A stretch of 64,000 nucleotides of DNA from Rhabditophanes sp. KR3021. Lineage: Eukaryota > Nematoda > Chromadorea > Rhabditida > Alloionematidae. Both the position numbers and the translations under genes were made by a program. Below the pieces are notes generated by a model that saw nothing but the letters and a program-made list of their open reading frames with translations, was not told the DNA's origin and ran no database searches. Shown here piece by piece: positions 12,633 through 25,319 of this stretch (the first letter of the stretch is position 1; every line of letters begins with the position of its first letter). The stretch covers positions 1,426,001 to 1,490,000 of the forward strand of contig CAUJLY010000005.1 of the NCBI GenBank assembly GCA_963281155.1, written 5' to 3'.

Positions 12633-14397
12633 TCAACGATCCCCATAAATAGATATAAAATACATTAAAGCTATGCCGCTGCAGATACCGATATATTGAA
12701 GGACATTCACGAGGGAAGCTTCTATTAGGTCCTTTTGGAGAATTTCATTGAAGCTGTCGCGAAGTTCGGGTAGAAGAGTGCCCAGGAAGATGTAGCAGTA
12801 CATGCCAGCTGAAATTGCAAACACTTCGTCGTCGAAGGTGTCATTGATGTTGTCTAGTATGACACCTGTGATGAATCCAAAATAACCCATACCTTTACAA
12901 ATGAATTAATAAAGTCTAATTATTTAAGCAACTTACTAATAGGAATCAAATTGAACACCAACGTCTTCTTCAATCCCAACCCCGAATTAATCATGATAGC
13001 CAACGTTCCCAATTCTTGTGGCAATTGCTGTGAAAATACCGCCAAACCAATACTAAACCCCTTCTTAATAGAATCCGAAAAAGCAGCTCCAGTCGACATT
13101 CCATCAACAAAGTTATTCGCAGCTCCTCCAAGTAACATCATATAAACAACTGTCGAAATCTCCAAAGACTCAGTATTTAACACTTTCTTCTCCACAACAT
13201 CTACAGTCACGTCAATGGATTTGTGATTTGAATAAGAACGATTTTGATCATAAGGCAGAGGCATGGATTTAGTGCATTTTAGTGTCTTGTTATCAACTCC
13301 ATTGAACCTAATTTCATCTAGTTGATTTTGACTTTCTCTAATTATCCCTACTCGCCTCCTTTGTGACAACGTTCTTACGAAGGCATTACCCATCGTCGCT
13401 ACCTTCAAGTCATACTGGATAGTATTTTTTTCTTGTGATAAATCAAACCGGGACGTTGAATCATCATCTGAGTCTGAATTGTGTGAATTATCTCTGGAAT
13501 AGGTATCCTTCTTGAGGTCTATTACATTGCTATTTTTAGATATTTGACGGCAAGATGACGTCAATGAGATGTCGTCGGCGTTTGTTGTGACAGTTGCGGA
13601 AGATGTGTCGTGATCTTTGTCGACGTCGATTACTGTAACTGATGGAGGAGTCGTCTTCGGGGGTTCAGGTTGTTTTTGAATGGTAGTATTATTTGTCGTC
13701 TTTTTAAGAATAGACTTTCTCCTGACATCAACTTTTTCCTCGTGCTGATGGTGTGATTTATTTTTTTTGTCTGATCCGAATGGATTCAATATTGAAGCAA
13801 TTGCCTTAATATGAACTCGCCTTTTGTTTTTACGCTGAAATTTATTAGTTACTTCCTAAATAAGGACCCAAATTTACTCTTTTCAATGCAACGTAAAATT
13901 GCAAGCATCTGTCAATGGTAAAAAATATATAAATTGCACTCAGTATCAACCAGCATTTGTGGGTATATTTGAACGAATGCAAGGTAGTTATTTGGAAAGC
14001 TTGTGGAATTAAAATAAATAGACAACTCGATGACATGGCACCTAGAAAGGAAGAGTTAGTTGCAAATAATAAGAATGTAAATTACCGATTCCAAGAGCTA
14101 CTAGATAAATCATGATGCGTTCATATATTTCTTTGGGTAATAAAGGAACTATTGTTATTCCGATAGGAGCCGAAAAGCCTGCACATGTTGCTAATGATAA
14201 TCCGAAGACAAGTGCTAAAAGGATAGATGAAATCAATTAAAAGGAAACTTACTTTGCCACAACTCCGGTGGAATTTCCTCTTCCTGCTGGTAAGAAAAGT
14301 GAGACGGATACAAAGCAGCCCCTAATACAGGTGCCGGCGAATAGACGGGCAATTCCGTTGAATTATTTATAAAATCAAATAAACTGCTGTCATTCAT
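12633..14397 (-). CDS. ZIP (SLC39)-like membrane protein with degenerate metal site
   Basis: SLC39 proteins move zinc, iron or manganese into the cytosol. Five exons (14397-14253, 14214-14086, 14041-13878, 13834-12937, 12892-12633) give 531 aa. The fold is recognisable: TM1-3 (TLVFGLSLATCAGFS, ERIMIYLVALGIG, SSCLFILIPQAFQ), a long charged serine-rich cytosolic loop, and then TM4-5 with NNFVDGMSTGAAF and QQLPQELGTLAIMINSG. The usual HNxxDG and HExPHELGD motifs have lost their histidines (NNFVDG, QQLPQELGT), and the usual histidine in the LLPHA-type segment is Gln (IPQAF). The protein may therefore not carry metal in the normal way. Intron 3 is only 43 bp. The frame stays open upstream to an acceptor at about 14416, so a further 5' exon or a trans-splice site is possible. 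Confidence 0.8.
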
Positions 14398-14416
14398 CAA
14401 ATGCGCGTACAGTAAC

Positions 14417-17400
14417 TATAAAAAATAATGAAAATAACCGGCCAATTAATTTAAATACACGTAATGAGGTGGTTAAGGCGTGAGAAGGATATAAAGCTTT
14501 TGGTTTTTTGTAATAATAAGTTGAGTAGGATAAAAATATATAGTAAAAAAGTATCAACTTTAATGTTTAACACAGGTAAAGGGCGAGTGGAGTGTTTGTT
14601 TAGGGGAATTTTCTTAAAAAGCAGACATACGCTGGATGCTTGAGGGTTATTATGTTTAGAGATACTAATATAGTGTAGATAATGTGGAAATGTGATGTCT
14701 TTGAAGTGGCTTAGGTCATTTTCGTAAATAGATCTTTTGAAAGCTAGTACAGACGTAGATATAGATATATGATGATTACAGATGATGACGTAAGGTCAAT
14801 ATGGTCAGCTAGGGGATCCAGTTAGCAATGTTTACCTTACCAAAGTTATTGCAGAAGTGGAATAGATGAAACAACTACCTGACTGTTGTCAACTATCTGA
14901 ATATATAATATTTTTTAAATATTTATATACACAATCAAAAAGAGATTTCAGCCTTTTGTTGTTTTATCATCAAAAAGGGGAAAGAAAGAAGATCTTTGTA
15001 CTTGATAAGATCAGTTGTTTAATAGTTGATGGATTGAATTTTCTTGCCCGGGAGGAGATCTTAAAATATTAACATGATTTTTTGTTCATTACATATGTAG
15101 ATAATTTTCGTTAACAACTTACCCTACACCCATAAAGGCTATTTGGAATTGGTAGTTAATAATTGATGATTATTTTCACCCTATTACAAAAGTGTTGATG
15201 TGTATATAAAAAGGTGCAATTTTTTAAAATCACAAAATATACTAAATTAATGAAGAGGCAATACCTGGGAGATGATCTTTTTTAATACAGTAAAAGTATA
15301 CTTGTGCCCTTCAAAATCAACCATTTATTGACAGCACAAGAGATCAAACTATTAAAAGTTTGCAAAGCTGTGAAATGATACAGTAAATGGTGTGTGATTT
15401 GTAATTGTTCATGTAACAAAAATTTAAATAACAAATAAAGGATGCAAACGCAGAACAGTGGTTCATTTTTCACTCATTAACAATAAACAAATGATCAAAA
15501 TAACTAAGTGAAAATAATGAAGGTGCAAAGGGGATTTTTATATATATGTTTAATCACCCTTTCATCTGCTACCCATTAACCATTCATAATCAGCAGTTGA
15601 TTTTGTTAATGATTTAAAAAATTTAAACGACTTCATCTGTTTTGTATTGAGAATAATGATTCAGCCCCCACTTATTCTATTGTAATAACTACATTTTTGT
15701 GGTTACAGCAAAACGGAAAGAGCTTAACAATATATGTCTATGTTGGTACCGATAATGATCCTCAGCCAAAACAAGATTTTATCTTCTTTTTTCTAGGGTG
15801 ATAACTGCTTCGCAATATATCAAGTTCAAAAAAATATTGGAACTTGTCAGCAAGAGTGTCTAAATCCCCAAAGTTCATCCTTCTTCAACTCTTTCCCCCT
15901 TTCATAACAACCTAATTAATAATAGACTTATAATGTTCCTAAAGCCAATACTAAATTTATTACTTTGTTTTTTGTTTTGATATCAAATTTCCACACCAAC
16001 TTAGCCACTACCACATCATCCCCTTGGAAATTCATTTGATAATACTCATGTACATATAATAAAAAAAGAACAAAATAAATAAATACTTTGATTGGTAACA
16101 GTGATAACTTCCTTTGATTGATGAGCAAGATGGGAAGATTTTCATGTAAAGTTTTGACATAATGCGAGACTTTTTTATCAGCATTGACACTTCTTTCAAC
16201 TCTCCTCAGTTGTGGTAAATAGATAGTGAATCATTTTTTTAATTATTTCAATGCCTCAGATACTAAACACATTGAAGTTTAAATTAACATCATTTTTTAC
16301 CATTCCAAACAATAATATCTAAACAAATGGAATTTTTATAAACAAAAAATGCTCAAAATTAAATAAACTACACGGCTCACTTTCTTTTTTGTATATAATC
16401 AATTATTCAGTCTATTTCTTTTGTTTTGCCAAGTTTCAAACAATCGCCAAGTTCCCGTTTAGGCATCAAAGAAATGCATTTACATTTATAAAAAATATTT
16501 AGACATATCAAAGCTCAATCTTTTTAGCTAACTTGGGTATAATTTTGATGGTCCGATATTTAGATTTAACGTTCATAAAAGGGATACTCTAAACAATTGT
16601 TCCCATTTTTTGGTAGCCTCCTTCAATTTTTTAATTGATGAAGGGAAGCATATATTGTATTTAGTTACCAAAAAATAGTAGTTGAAAACTTTTTCATTTT
16701 ATCCGGCGCCTATACGATTTGTTAAGATAAGTAAAACACTAAGGTTCTCTTGATGATTCACAATGATAAAGTACAATCAAATGGTGCAATTTTTACTATC
16801 AAATAGTATGTGTCTTGTTGTTTGAAACTTTATTTAAAAAAAGTTTGAACAATATCAAATGTTTGACTTACCAATTTATTCCCATAAATTGTTTAATTTT
16901 AAATTAAATTGTCGTTGTTATCTTTTGTCGTTTTGTTATTGTCTCCATTTTAATACTTTTTCTATCCAAATATATAATTCCTTGTTATCATTTAGGTCTG
17001 AAGGCACCTACAATCTTTTTGTTTGAGTGAACTTTTCATCTAGACAACTGCCTAATAACAATTAATATTCACTTGTTGTTTGTTGATTTTAGATAGATAT
17101 TTTTGTTTAAAATATGATGGAAATGCTTTACATAATATTTCGTGTTTATTTAGGCCCATTATTTTAAATAACTACAAGGAGAGCCTTATCATGTCATAAA
17201 CACTTCAAGATTTATTCTATCTTCAGTGTTGATGTTTTTGAAAATGTACAAAAATAGCACCTAAGAAGTTATTGTGTCTACATTTTCGGTATCAGACACT
17301 TCATTTATAGTACAAACAAATCCATCATTCCTCCATTGATCGACTGTCCTTTTGACATTTGTGCCTGCGTTAATACTTCTGATTTAAGCTCGCACAAAGA

Positions 17401-19137
17401 AGAACAAAAACAAAACTTGAAACATCCTCAAAAGACCCACTTTAACTAGATGATTCACATAATTTGGAAGGGTTCAATTAAAATTTTAAAGCCCTTTCCA
17501 CAATACATAAAAATTTGTATGTGTCACCATTTATTTTGTAATCCAAATTTCTAGCCCTCACCACACATATGTTGAGGTTTACAAATTAGTTAAATATATA
17601 ATATAGCTTCTCTTCATTATTATTGCCCTTTTCTTGGGAATACGTGCCAGATGTGGTCATTTTATATCAAATTAGAGTCACATGAAATGTTGGCTTGATA
17701 CGAAATTTCATTAAAACACATTTTGCCTTCATATGGCAGATATGAATGACAGAACCTTTTTGGATGTATATATTATTTTTTAAATGTACCAAATAAATAT
17801 TAGGGGGATGCATTTTAGGTTGTGTGAATTCCTCATCTTCTTCATTTTAATGGCTTCAACCCAGATAATTATATTTATATGCCGTCATTGCGTTCTTTTT
17901 TTATTTTGATTAACATTTAATAGGTTGTGTGTGTTTCATTTATAGAGAAGTAATTACCAAGAAGTTGAGAAACTTTTTTGTCACCTACGAGTTGCCAGGA
18001 CACTAGACAAGATTTTGGATATTTAGACAAAGGCAATAAATCTCTCTGGGGATCCCGTTCAAAAGTTACTACTAAGAAGTACTGTCATGTTCATCGCTTC
18101 AAATTAAATTTATATAAAAAGTTCACATTCATTTTTACATATATCAAAAGGCAAATATCACAATTCCATTCCAATTCCAATAAAATTAAAAACTAATGCT
18201 TTATTGTTCACAACAAACAGATGGTCTGTTTTTGAACATTTAAATGATACGCCAATAAATATTAACTTTTATTAGTTTGGCTTAGCATAATTTTGAGGGA
18301 CAAAATCTTAAGGAAGCACAATGATTTTATTCATAGATTGGTTCATGCGGTTTTTTGGTTCAGAAAACTTTAAGGTAACTTTATTAATTAAAATTTAAAA
18401 AGTATCATCACCCTTCATTTAACTTAAACTCATTATAAATAGACTATAATGTAGCTCATCTTCCCTTTTCCTTCAAATAACGAGCCTCATGAGACGGAGC
18501 CCTAACTCCTAAAATAACACCAAAACAGACAAATCTTGCAACTACCAAACTTTCCTTTTTTATCTCCATTAATCGGGATAAGTTGTTGGTGGTTGTCCTG
18601 TCTAATAGTACTTCTATATTTCGCCATAATCTATCATTACTCCTTGGCAAAGTTAATCCCAAGGATTTAGACCTTTTATCTCACCATTTATCTCCTCTCT
18701 CTGATACCAACCATTTTTTATACAATAAAGACAAAAAATGTTAACTCTCCACAACAAGAACGCTACAATCATTTAACCCAAAAAATTGTCTTTTTAATTG
18801 TTAGCACACGCCAAGATATCCATAATAATTTGTGTCTTCTCCCAACTAAAGTGTGCATTCTCCTGTTTATTACATACCATTCTAAATAGATATATATTCC
18901 AAAAAGGATACATTTATGTTGTTTAATTTAGGTTCTATAAGATTTTAGGGGTGTCTATGAATAGAACATACACACATATTTTGTTCATTATATCCACATA
19001 ATATTCATTTAAACACCACTCTAACCATCGTCTTCTTCCTCCTTCTACGACAAGTTTCTTTTTTATTAACTGAAACTTGACTATATTTTGTGAACCCTAA
19101 AAATTGAAATCAAGAGGAAAGATAAACATTAAAAAGT
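14417..19137. other. Long intergenic region between the ZIP-like and TWK genes
   Basis: About 4.7 kb of AT-rich DNA without a convincing coding exon. It lies between two divergent genes and probably carries both promoters. It contains a nested inverted repeat at 16605-16676 and a small hairpin near 15819-15846. Open frames such as 15928-16128, 17978-18196 and 18456-18662 show no motif I recognise. Confidence 0.45.
16605..16676. repeat. Nested inverted repeat (hairpin)
   Basis: An outer perfect 11-bp inverted pair is ATTTTTTGGTA at 16605-16615 and TACCAAAAAAT at 16666-16676. An inner 6-bp pair is CCTTCA at 16620-16625 and TGAAGG at 16639-16644. It could fold as a cruciform or be a small remnant of a terminal-inverted-repeat element. 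Confidence 0.6.
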
Positions 19138-22100
19138 ATGATAACGGCAAGATCTGATAGTAATCGTGGGTTTCAGAAAGCAAAACCGTTGACGTTGCAT
19201 ATATCTTTGCTGTTGTTGGTGTTTGCGTACGCTTTCATCGGCGGATTGGCTTTTTTGAAGTTGGAGGCTGAGGCGACGGAGATTCGAAAGAGGGAGGATG
19301 TTATTGAGAAGACGAGATGCCTTGAGAAGGTAAGTTGATTAAAGGTTATTTTAATAATTGAAGTAGGTTTTCCTCAACATAAAGAATGTGAATAATTCGG
19401 CAATAATGTCGGTTATGACTTGTTTTGATACTGAAATTGATCCACGTTCGCAATGGTCATTTGTGACTGCAACTTTGTATGGGTTTGGGATTGTTACGAC
19501 TCTTGGTTACAATCGAATAGCTCCTGTCACCTTAGCTGGTCGTTTGTTTTGTGTTTTGTATGGATTATGTGGGATTCCCTTGACAATGATTATTATTGCC
19601 AACATAGGTCAATTCATCAACCAATTCAGTTGCCAATTTAGAAAAAAACTAGGAGTCTGGATTGAAAATAAAAAAGCTAAGAAAAAGGCCAGAATGAAGG
19701 CGAAGCAAGATGCTTATGGATTTAAAAAGGATATAAACGGCAACATAGCAAATGAAGATGATTCCTCAAACAAATCAGATGATGACTCAGATCTCGAAAA
19801 TCAAAAAAGCAAAGAAGAAGATGATTCCATTTCAGTTACAGCCTTAGCTTTATTAATTATTTTCTTGCTGTATGTTTCTTTCGGAGCTTTGCTGTTACCA
19901 GCACTGAATGGGAGAATTGACTTTTTGAATGGGATATATTATAATTTTTTGTGCTTAACGGCAATTGATTTTGGGCAGTTGGTGCCACAGAAAGTTCATT
20001 TGCTTCCGATTACTTTCATTTATGTGTGCGTTGGTTTGGCCATAACGACGATTGCTATTGATGTGGGATCTGATTATATGAAAAGACTCCATTACTTGGG
20101 GAGAAAGATGAAGAATGTGGCGACAACTAAAATCTGGTTTGGTGGTAAACAGATGATAGTCAAGGAGTTATTAGTAGCGGTTGGTAAAAAATGTGGAGTT
20201 GATCCAACAGTCATAGCAAGGTAATTTTATTAGTTAAAAATACACAAACAGGCTAATACTTTAAAACGTATTCAATGAGCCTACATACAGAAAAGTCCTT
20301 TAGAATCATTTCAGCGACTCGACTATTCATCTCTGGATCCACATAGCTAAGAACTTGTTTAGACGGATTTCCTGAGTCAGAATTAGCAATCTAGTCACGA
20401 TACGCATTATTCAAAATGGATGCAACGTTTTAGCTATTTTGCAGAAGGGAAAGTCTTTTTGATGATAGTTAATTGCCAAATAGACATCACACTCTTTTTC
20501 TCCTTCAATTTCACCCAATTCATCTAATTGCCTTCTAATGCGGCTACATTATTAGTGAGATTGAATTTCTTTGTAGCTTCAACCAACTGAACACACAATC
20601 TTTTTCTTTCATGTTGAGCATGCATAGCATCAACTTTAGAATATTTTCCACAAGCCGAGCATTTCAATTCTGGATCAGTTTCATTACTCTCCAAATCATA
20701 AAAATGTAGGGCATCGCGTTCTTTTATCCAAAGCTACGACCATTTAGGAGTTGTCTAGTCATTCCAATTCCCAACATTTCAATCCAGTCGGCATAGAAAA
20801 TGTTCAAAGAATAATTAGCCAAAACCCCAAGTGGGTTGGTTGAGTCTTGATTACCATGGATCAGACATCTTTTCTTATCACCAGCATCTTTAATGAGCTC
20901 CTCAACTTTTTTCAAGTATATTCTTTTCTGCTCCAGGACAGCGCAGTCTTTCTGATGAGTCGTTATTGCGAACATCTTTGGGCAATATTCACACTAAATT
21001 GTCTTTTCATCTGGATACACTTCATCCGCTTATTGAGCGATTGCCTCCATCATTCTCGTTAAAGTGATCCCATTAAATACTGTTGGTGTTCCCTTTTCTT
21101 AATTCTGACAATGCATTAAGTATAATAGAGCCATTTTCATCTTCTTTTAAAATGATTTCATAGATCATATAAATTTTTATGTGACTTGGTCTGCCATCAG
21201 GAAGTCATTGAATTCAAATGACGTCTGCTTACCCTTGAGATAGTTTAAAACACTTTTCATAATAACTTTATCCACTTCTGCAGAGTCCATCTTAACATAC
21301 ATTGGAGTTCCACCAGAAATGTCGTTTTTGTTGAGGTCTTATTGAAGATAGAGAAAACCTTGCCGGGTGGTTAACCAACTGTTTCTTCTTTAGTATCACC
21401 TTAAATAAATAATATACAATAGTGTAAATTAAAACTTACCACTAGCTATATCCTCTAAACTTCGTCCAAATGATAAACTTTTACCATCATTGCAAACTTG
21501 CTTCACATAAACTGCCTGAATGATCGTACTTTTAAGAAGTTGCAATAGACTGCCAACATCTTCCTTTAAGATCGTCTTAGACTTTCTCTTCTTTTCTTCG
21601 TTCTTTTTGCTTCCTTCGATCGTTGGAATAATAAAGACAAATTGAGGTGATGTTGTTGCACTGAAATTAATAAGAATGCTTAATATACCTTACATTTAAT
21701 CTCAATATAGTCCTAATACCTTGCAGCTTATTCGAATTTTAATTTACAATGTCTTAAACAACTAACCCTTGATACACAGTCCCTTTAAATTTAATTTTAA
21801 AAATGCACCTATGTAAATAGGTTGTTAACTAAAATACCAAATAATTTATATTATATTTAAATGATTTCTTCCTTCAAGTATGAATTTGGAAAATGTTGTA
21901 GAAAGAGTTATTGCGATTAATGAAGGCAGAGAACCACCGCCAGACTTGAATGACCATCTAAATTATGAAAATGGTAATAGATGTTCGATAGATATTTTAA
22001 GTTTGCCTCATATGGATGATGATGAGGCTGAAATGGATATATATTCTGAGTATATTGGGAATGGATGTAGTATTGACCAAGGGTTGATGTTATTGCCACC

Positions 22101-22984
22101 TGCACCACTGCCACCATCCGCTTATGAGGAGTTGCCGTTGTTGATGGGTAGTAATAGTGGATATGGAATGACGAGGAAGCAAAATAGTGTAAAGAGTAAT
22201 TGGAGCCATAGATTAAATAAAAGATCTCCATTAGAACCAAAAACTCCGAGTATTTTTGATGAGATGAGTGTGAAGGAATTAGATATAGATTTTGAAAGGG
22301 TAAATCCACTTAATTTAAAGGCTTCATTTACTAATTTTTAGAAATTTGAAAATGCCCCGCAAAGAATACCTTCAAATATGAATATAAATGTCATAGAAAA
22401 TGAAACGATTTCTTATGTTCCTCCACTCCAATTATCTAAGGGTTCTGAAACATTTGAACCACCAGATGATTGCTTTAATATTGGGCCTGAATCTTTGAAA
22501 ATATTCAAAGAGCATTTAATTGTTTTAGATGATAGTGAGCAGACTATTGTTGTACCAGATTATAATTTTGCCCATAGAGGAAGTTTACCGGTGCGAGTTT
22601 TGTCGAATGATTGCTTTGGTAAGTTGGATTGAATGATTATTAAATTAAATGATTACTAAATGCCTCACTTTTTAAATTGATTTCATTATAGAACCAAGAA
22701 AATTCAAAGAAAAGAAAGAAAAGTATGCAAAAGATGCTCAAAAGTTGTATGAAACGTATCAAGAAGAATGGAAAAGACTAGAAAGACTAACTGTTACCAA
22801 ATTAGGACCCCGTCGCCGTTCAGTCTTAGATCTAGATCATTCAAGCAGTTCATCCCCCATCAGAGTATCCCCAAAACATCTCCATCAATCAAAAGCAGGA
22901 TCTTCCTCAGCCGCTCACTCTCCCCGATCTCATTCTCCATACAACCGAGACAATAAACCTATTAATGACAAATCTCTTCTCTAA
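19138..22984 (+). CDS. TWK-type two-pore-domain potassium channel with altered selectivity filters
   Basis: K2P channels set resting membrane potential. Five exons (19138-19329, 19367-20220, 21879-22299, 22342-22618, 22692-22984) give 678 aa. M1 is LHISLLLLVFAYAFIGGLAF. Pore 1 reads TTLGYNRIAP where TTIGYGxxxP is expected. M2 follows (FCVLYGLCGIPLTMIIIANI), then a charged loop and M3 (SVTALALLIIFLLYVSFGAL). Pore 2 reads TAIDFGQLVP where TTIGFGDxVP is expected, and M4 follows. The segment WFGGKQMIVKELL after M4 is typical of nematode TWK proteins and is continued by exon 3 (VVERVIAINEGREPPPDL). The long cytosolic tail is low in complexity, with serines. Intron 2 (20221-21878) holds an antisense pseudogene. 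Intron 3 is 42 bp and ends in an in-frame TAG. The family is certain; the orthologue is not. Confidence 0.88.
20245..21660 (-). pseudogene. Copy B of the decayed C2HC-finger-like gene family, inside twk intron 2
   Basis: Antisense to the channel gene. A clean open block runs from a TTTCAG acceptor (first base 21660) through a lysine-rich part to SLSFGRSLEDIAS, ending at a GTAAGT donor near 21438. The next acceptor is near 21400. Downstream blocks shift frame: DSAEVDKVIMKSVLNYLKGK; then CEYCPKMFAITTHQKDC (a C2HC-like finger) with about 80 open residues; then LKCSACGKYSKVDAMHAQH with a later Cys (second finger); then KTFPSAKIAKTL; then SILNNAYRD and PEMNSRVAEMILKDF ending near 20245. Stops interrupt it at several points. 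The ends match copies A and C. It may once have been a nested gene or a mobile gene copy. No function is assigned. Confidence 0.6.
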
Positions 22985-23268
22985 ATAATTCTATATCCTT
23001 TCCCAGGATAATCGTCAATTTATTTAAATGTTATGTTCTTAATTAAAAAAGCTGTAGACAAGAATGTTGATATTTTTGAAAATAAAAAGATTTTCTAAAA
23101 AAGGTGTAATTTTAAAGGATAAGAAAGGATTGAATATATTTAAAATTTAAAAATAATTGGTATTAACAGAAACAGAACAAATTTGTAGTTCCGCACGAAT
23201 TTTTTAATGCAGAGAACAGAAAAGTTATTTTTATTTATTTATAATGACGTTCTTAGATAACTATAAGA

Positions 23269-25319
23269 TTATACTTCCTCTTCATTTTTTTCCATAACAA
23301 CTTTAGATTCACAAGATACAACATTCTCTTGACCAAAAACATCTATCAAATCATCCAACAATTCAATATCCGGCCAAATATTCCTCAACTCGCAAACATT
23401 GATCACATGATTATACTCCCATTCAAGCTTGTTCTCAAAGTGATAGACCTTTTCCTTCCTTGAGAACATCAAATCAGATCCATTCTTAATAACATACGAG
23501 CAAATCATCGGCTTTTTGAAGGCAATTTTAGAATTGAAATAACTGAAAAAGTCACCTATGCAATTTGAATCTCCATTATCCAATTTTTGAAGGACCTTTT
23601 CTTTAAGAGAATCTAAGATAATTTGAATAGTGAAGGGAGGGAGGTAGGACATTTCTTTTGACAAAACAGCGAGACAATCAATTGAAACAATCAAAATTCC
23701 ACCTTTGTCGATTCTTCTGATTTTAACTCTTTCGAATAAGTAATCTGCCCTTAACAAAGTCTCATCTTCTTCGATTTGGACAGATAAAATTTCAACTCTC
23801 TCAACACAAATAGCCCCATAATCACTCTTTTCATGCTTAACCGCATAAACTCTATTTCCTTTCATTAAATCGAACAAAATCTTATCCTGATCTAATTCGA
23901 TCAACTTATCCATCGTATTGTAATGAGCATGCATCTTAATATCCCAAGCTTCTCTTTCTCTCATCGAATCTTGCATCGCGTACTGAATCACATTCTCATC
24001 AAACAAAGTCTCTTCTTCTTTTTCATATCTTAAAATAAAAGCATGCATTTCAAATGGATTCTTAAGAGACAAATTGAAACTCTCAGCTGATGGAATAACT
24101 TCAATTAGCATTTGATTCTTGGGAGAGATATTTGAAAAGATTGTTAGCATATGTTTTGTCCAGATAGGAATTTGATAAGAAGCGAAGGAATCATCAAGAT
24201 TGACTTTGGGTGTGATTTTCTTAGGGATAGATTTGTAGAAATCTTGTTCCTGTTTGAAGCAACGATAATCAACTCTTCCTCTGTGTTGTTTGTCTGTTTG
24301 CTTGTCTTTGCCGCTTGGAATGCTTTCGACTATATTAGGCTTGAGGAAATGAGCTACTGAAAATACTGGCCCTTCTTCGTACTTCTTATGCCCCCACCAG
24401 TCAACTCCTTGTACGTTGATAATTGGGCAGTAAATTTCATCCTCATCCTTTTCATCTTGACCTTCAAAAATAGACTTTTTGTGGTAATCTTTCATCACAA
24501 TTTTTTCAACCCTCCCCTCCACTTCAAAGACATCCAAATTACTTTTAAGAATCTTAATTCTCTGTTTATCAAACAAACAAACAAAAACAGCATACGCAAC
24601 ATCCTCACCAATCAAATCTCTACTTCCATTAAGACCCAGCATATTAACTCTATAAACACGCACCCTATTATCATTATCATCAAAAGTCTTAACAATTTTG
24701 AAAGTCTTATATCTAGTCAAAAACTTTCTAAAATGATTAACAAATTGTCTGGTCCATTTCTTCGAAAACTCCTTATTAGGTACTAAACAGGAAACAGAAA
24801 CAGCCATAACTTGTGCCGGAATCAAATGCCATTCCACATCCATTTCAGCCAAACAGCTCTTTCTAACATAAGCAGAAATGGCAAAGTCGACAAAAAATAC
24901 TTTTACGTATTTCGAATCATTTTTGTTGTTTTCAACGATACGACATCTTGCGAAACAATCTTTGCGGAATGGAGCCAAGCAATACCTGTTGATATATCCT
25001 TTGAGTTGATTTGTCCCGTTCCGATGGTACAAACAACTTTCCATATCAATTTTCCTGAGAGTAGGTGAATTTACAGGAACAGTCAATGTGTTGGCAATAT
25101 GATTGGTGAGACGAACATAAACGAGAGAAGGCGACTCTACTCTAACTATTTCCACATTCAATTCGCTTCTAAAACGGAGTCTGGCTATCTAGAAAATGTA
25201 ATGTACTTTGACAAGCAATAAAAGTTATTTACCTTGTATTTCGAGCCCCACGCACAAACTTCAACGGATCTGTCACGAATCCCACTCTTCCTTCTTAACG
25301 TTTCCATGCCATTGTTCAT
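23269..25319 (-). CDS. Tudor-domain protein
   Basis: Two exons (25319-25233 and 25188-23269) give 668 aa. The intron is 44 bp. The first Tudor region covers roughly residues 80-190 and has the typical block FARCRIVENN...KVFFVDFAISAYV, followed by conserved-looking LAEMDVEWHLIPAQVMAVSV. This resembles an extended Tudor (Tudor plus staphylococcal-nuclease-like) module. A second, weaker Tudor-like region lies at about residues 460-560 (GAICVERVEIL, then RADYLFERVKIRRIDKGGIL). Extended Tudor proteins bind dimethylarginine ligands and often work in germ granules and the small-RNA machinery; that role is inferred from the family only. No other domain was recognised. The next gene in the same direction, gluconokinase, lies about 0.7 kb upstream. 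Confidence 0.7.

Noticed and set aside
13835..13852. An 18-bp intron in the ZIP-like gene (GTAACTAATAAATTTCAG)
   Set aside because: Too short; a 43-bp intron starting at 13877 uses the same acceptor and joins in frame.
18456..18662. 68-codon minus-strand ORF upstream of the TWK gene
   Set aside because: No recognisable family, no neighbouring exons that join in frame.
20221..20252. A tiny 31-bp intron ending the TWK protein a few residues after exon 2
   Set aside because: The acceptor at 21878 continues the conserved nematode TWK segment in frame, so the 1.66-kb intron is the better model.
24388..24786. 132-codon plus-strand ORF
   Set aside because: It is the antisense shadow of the Tudor gene exon, which has clear domain matches on the minus strand.
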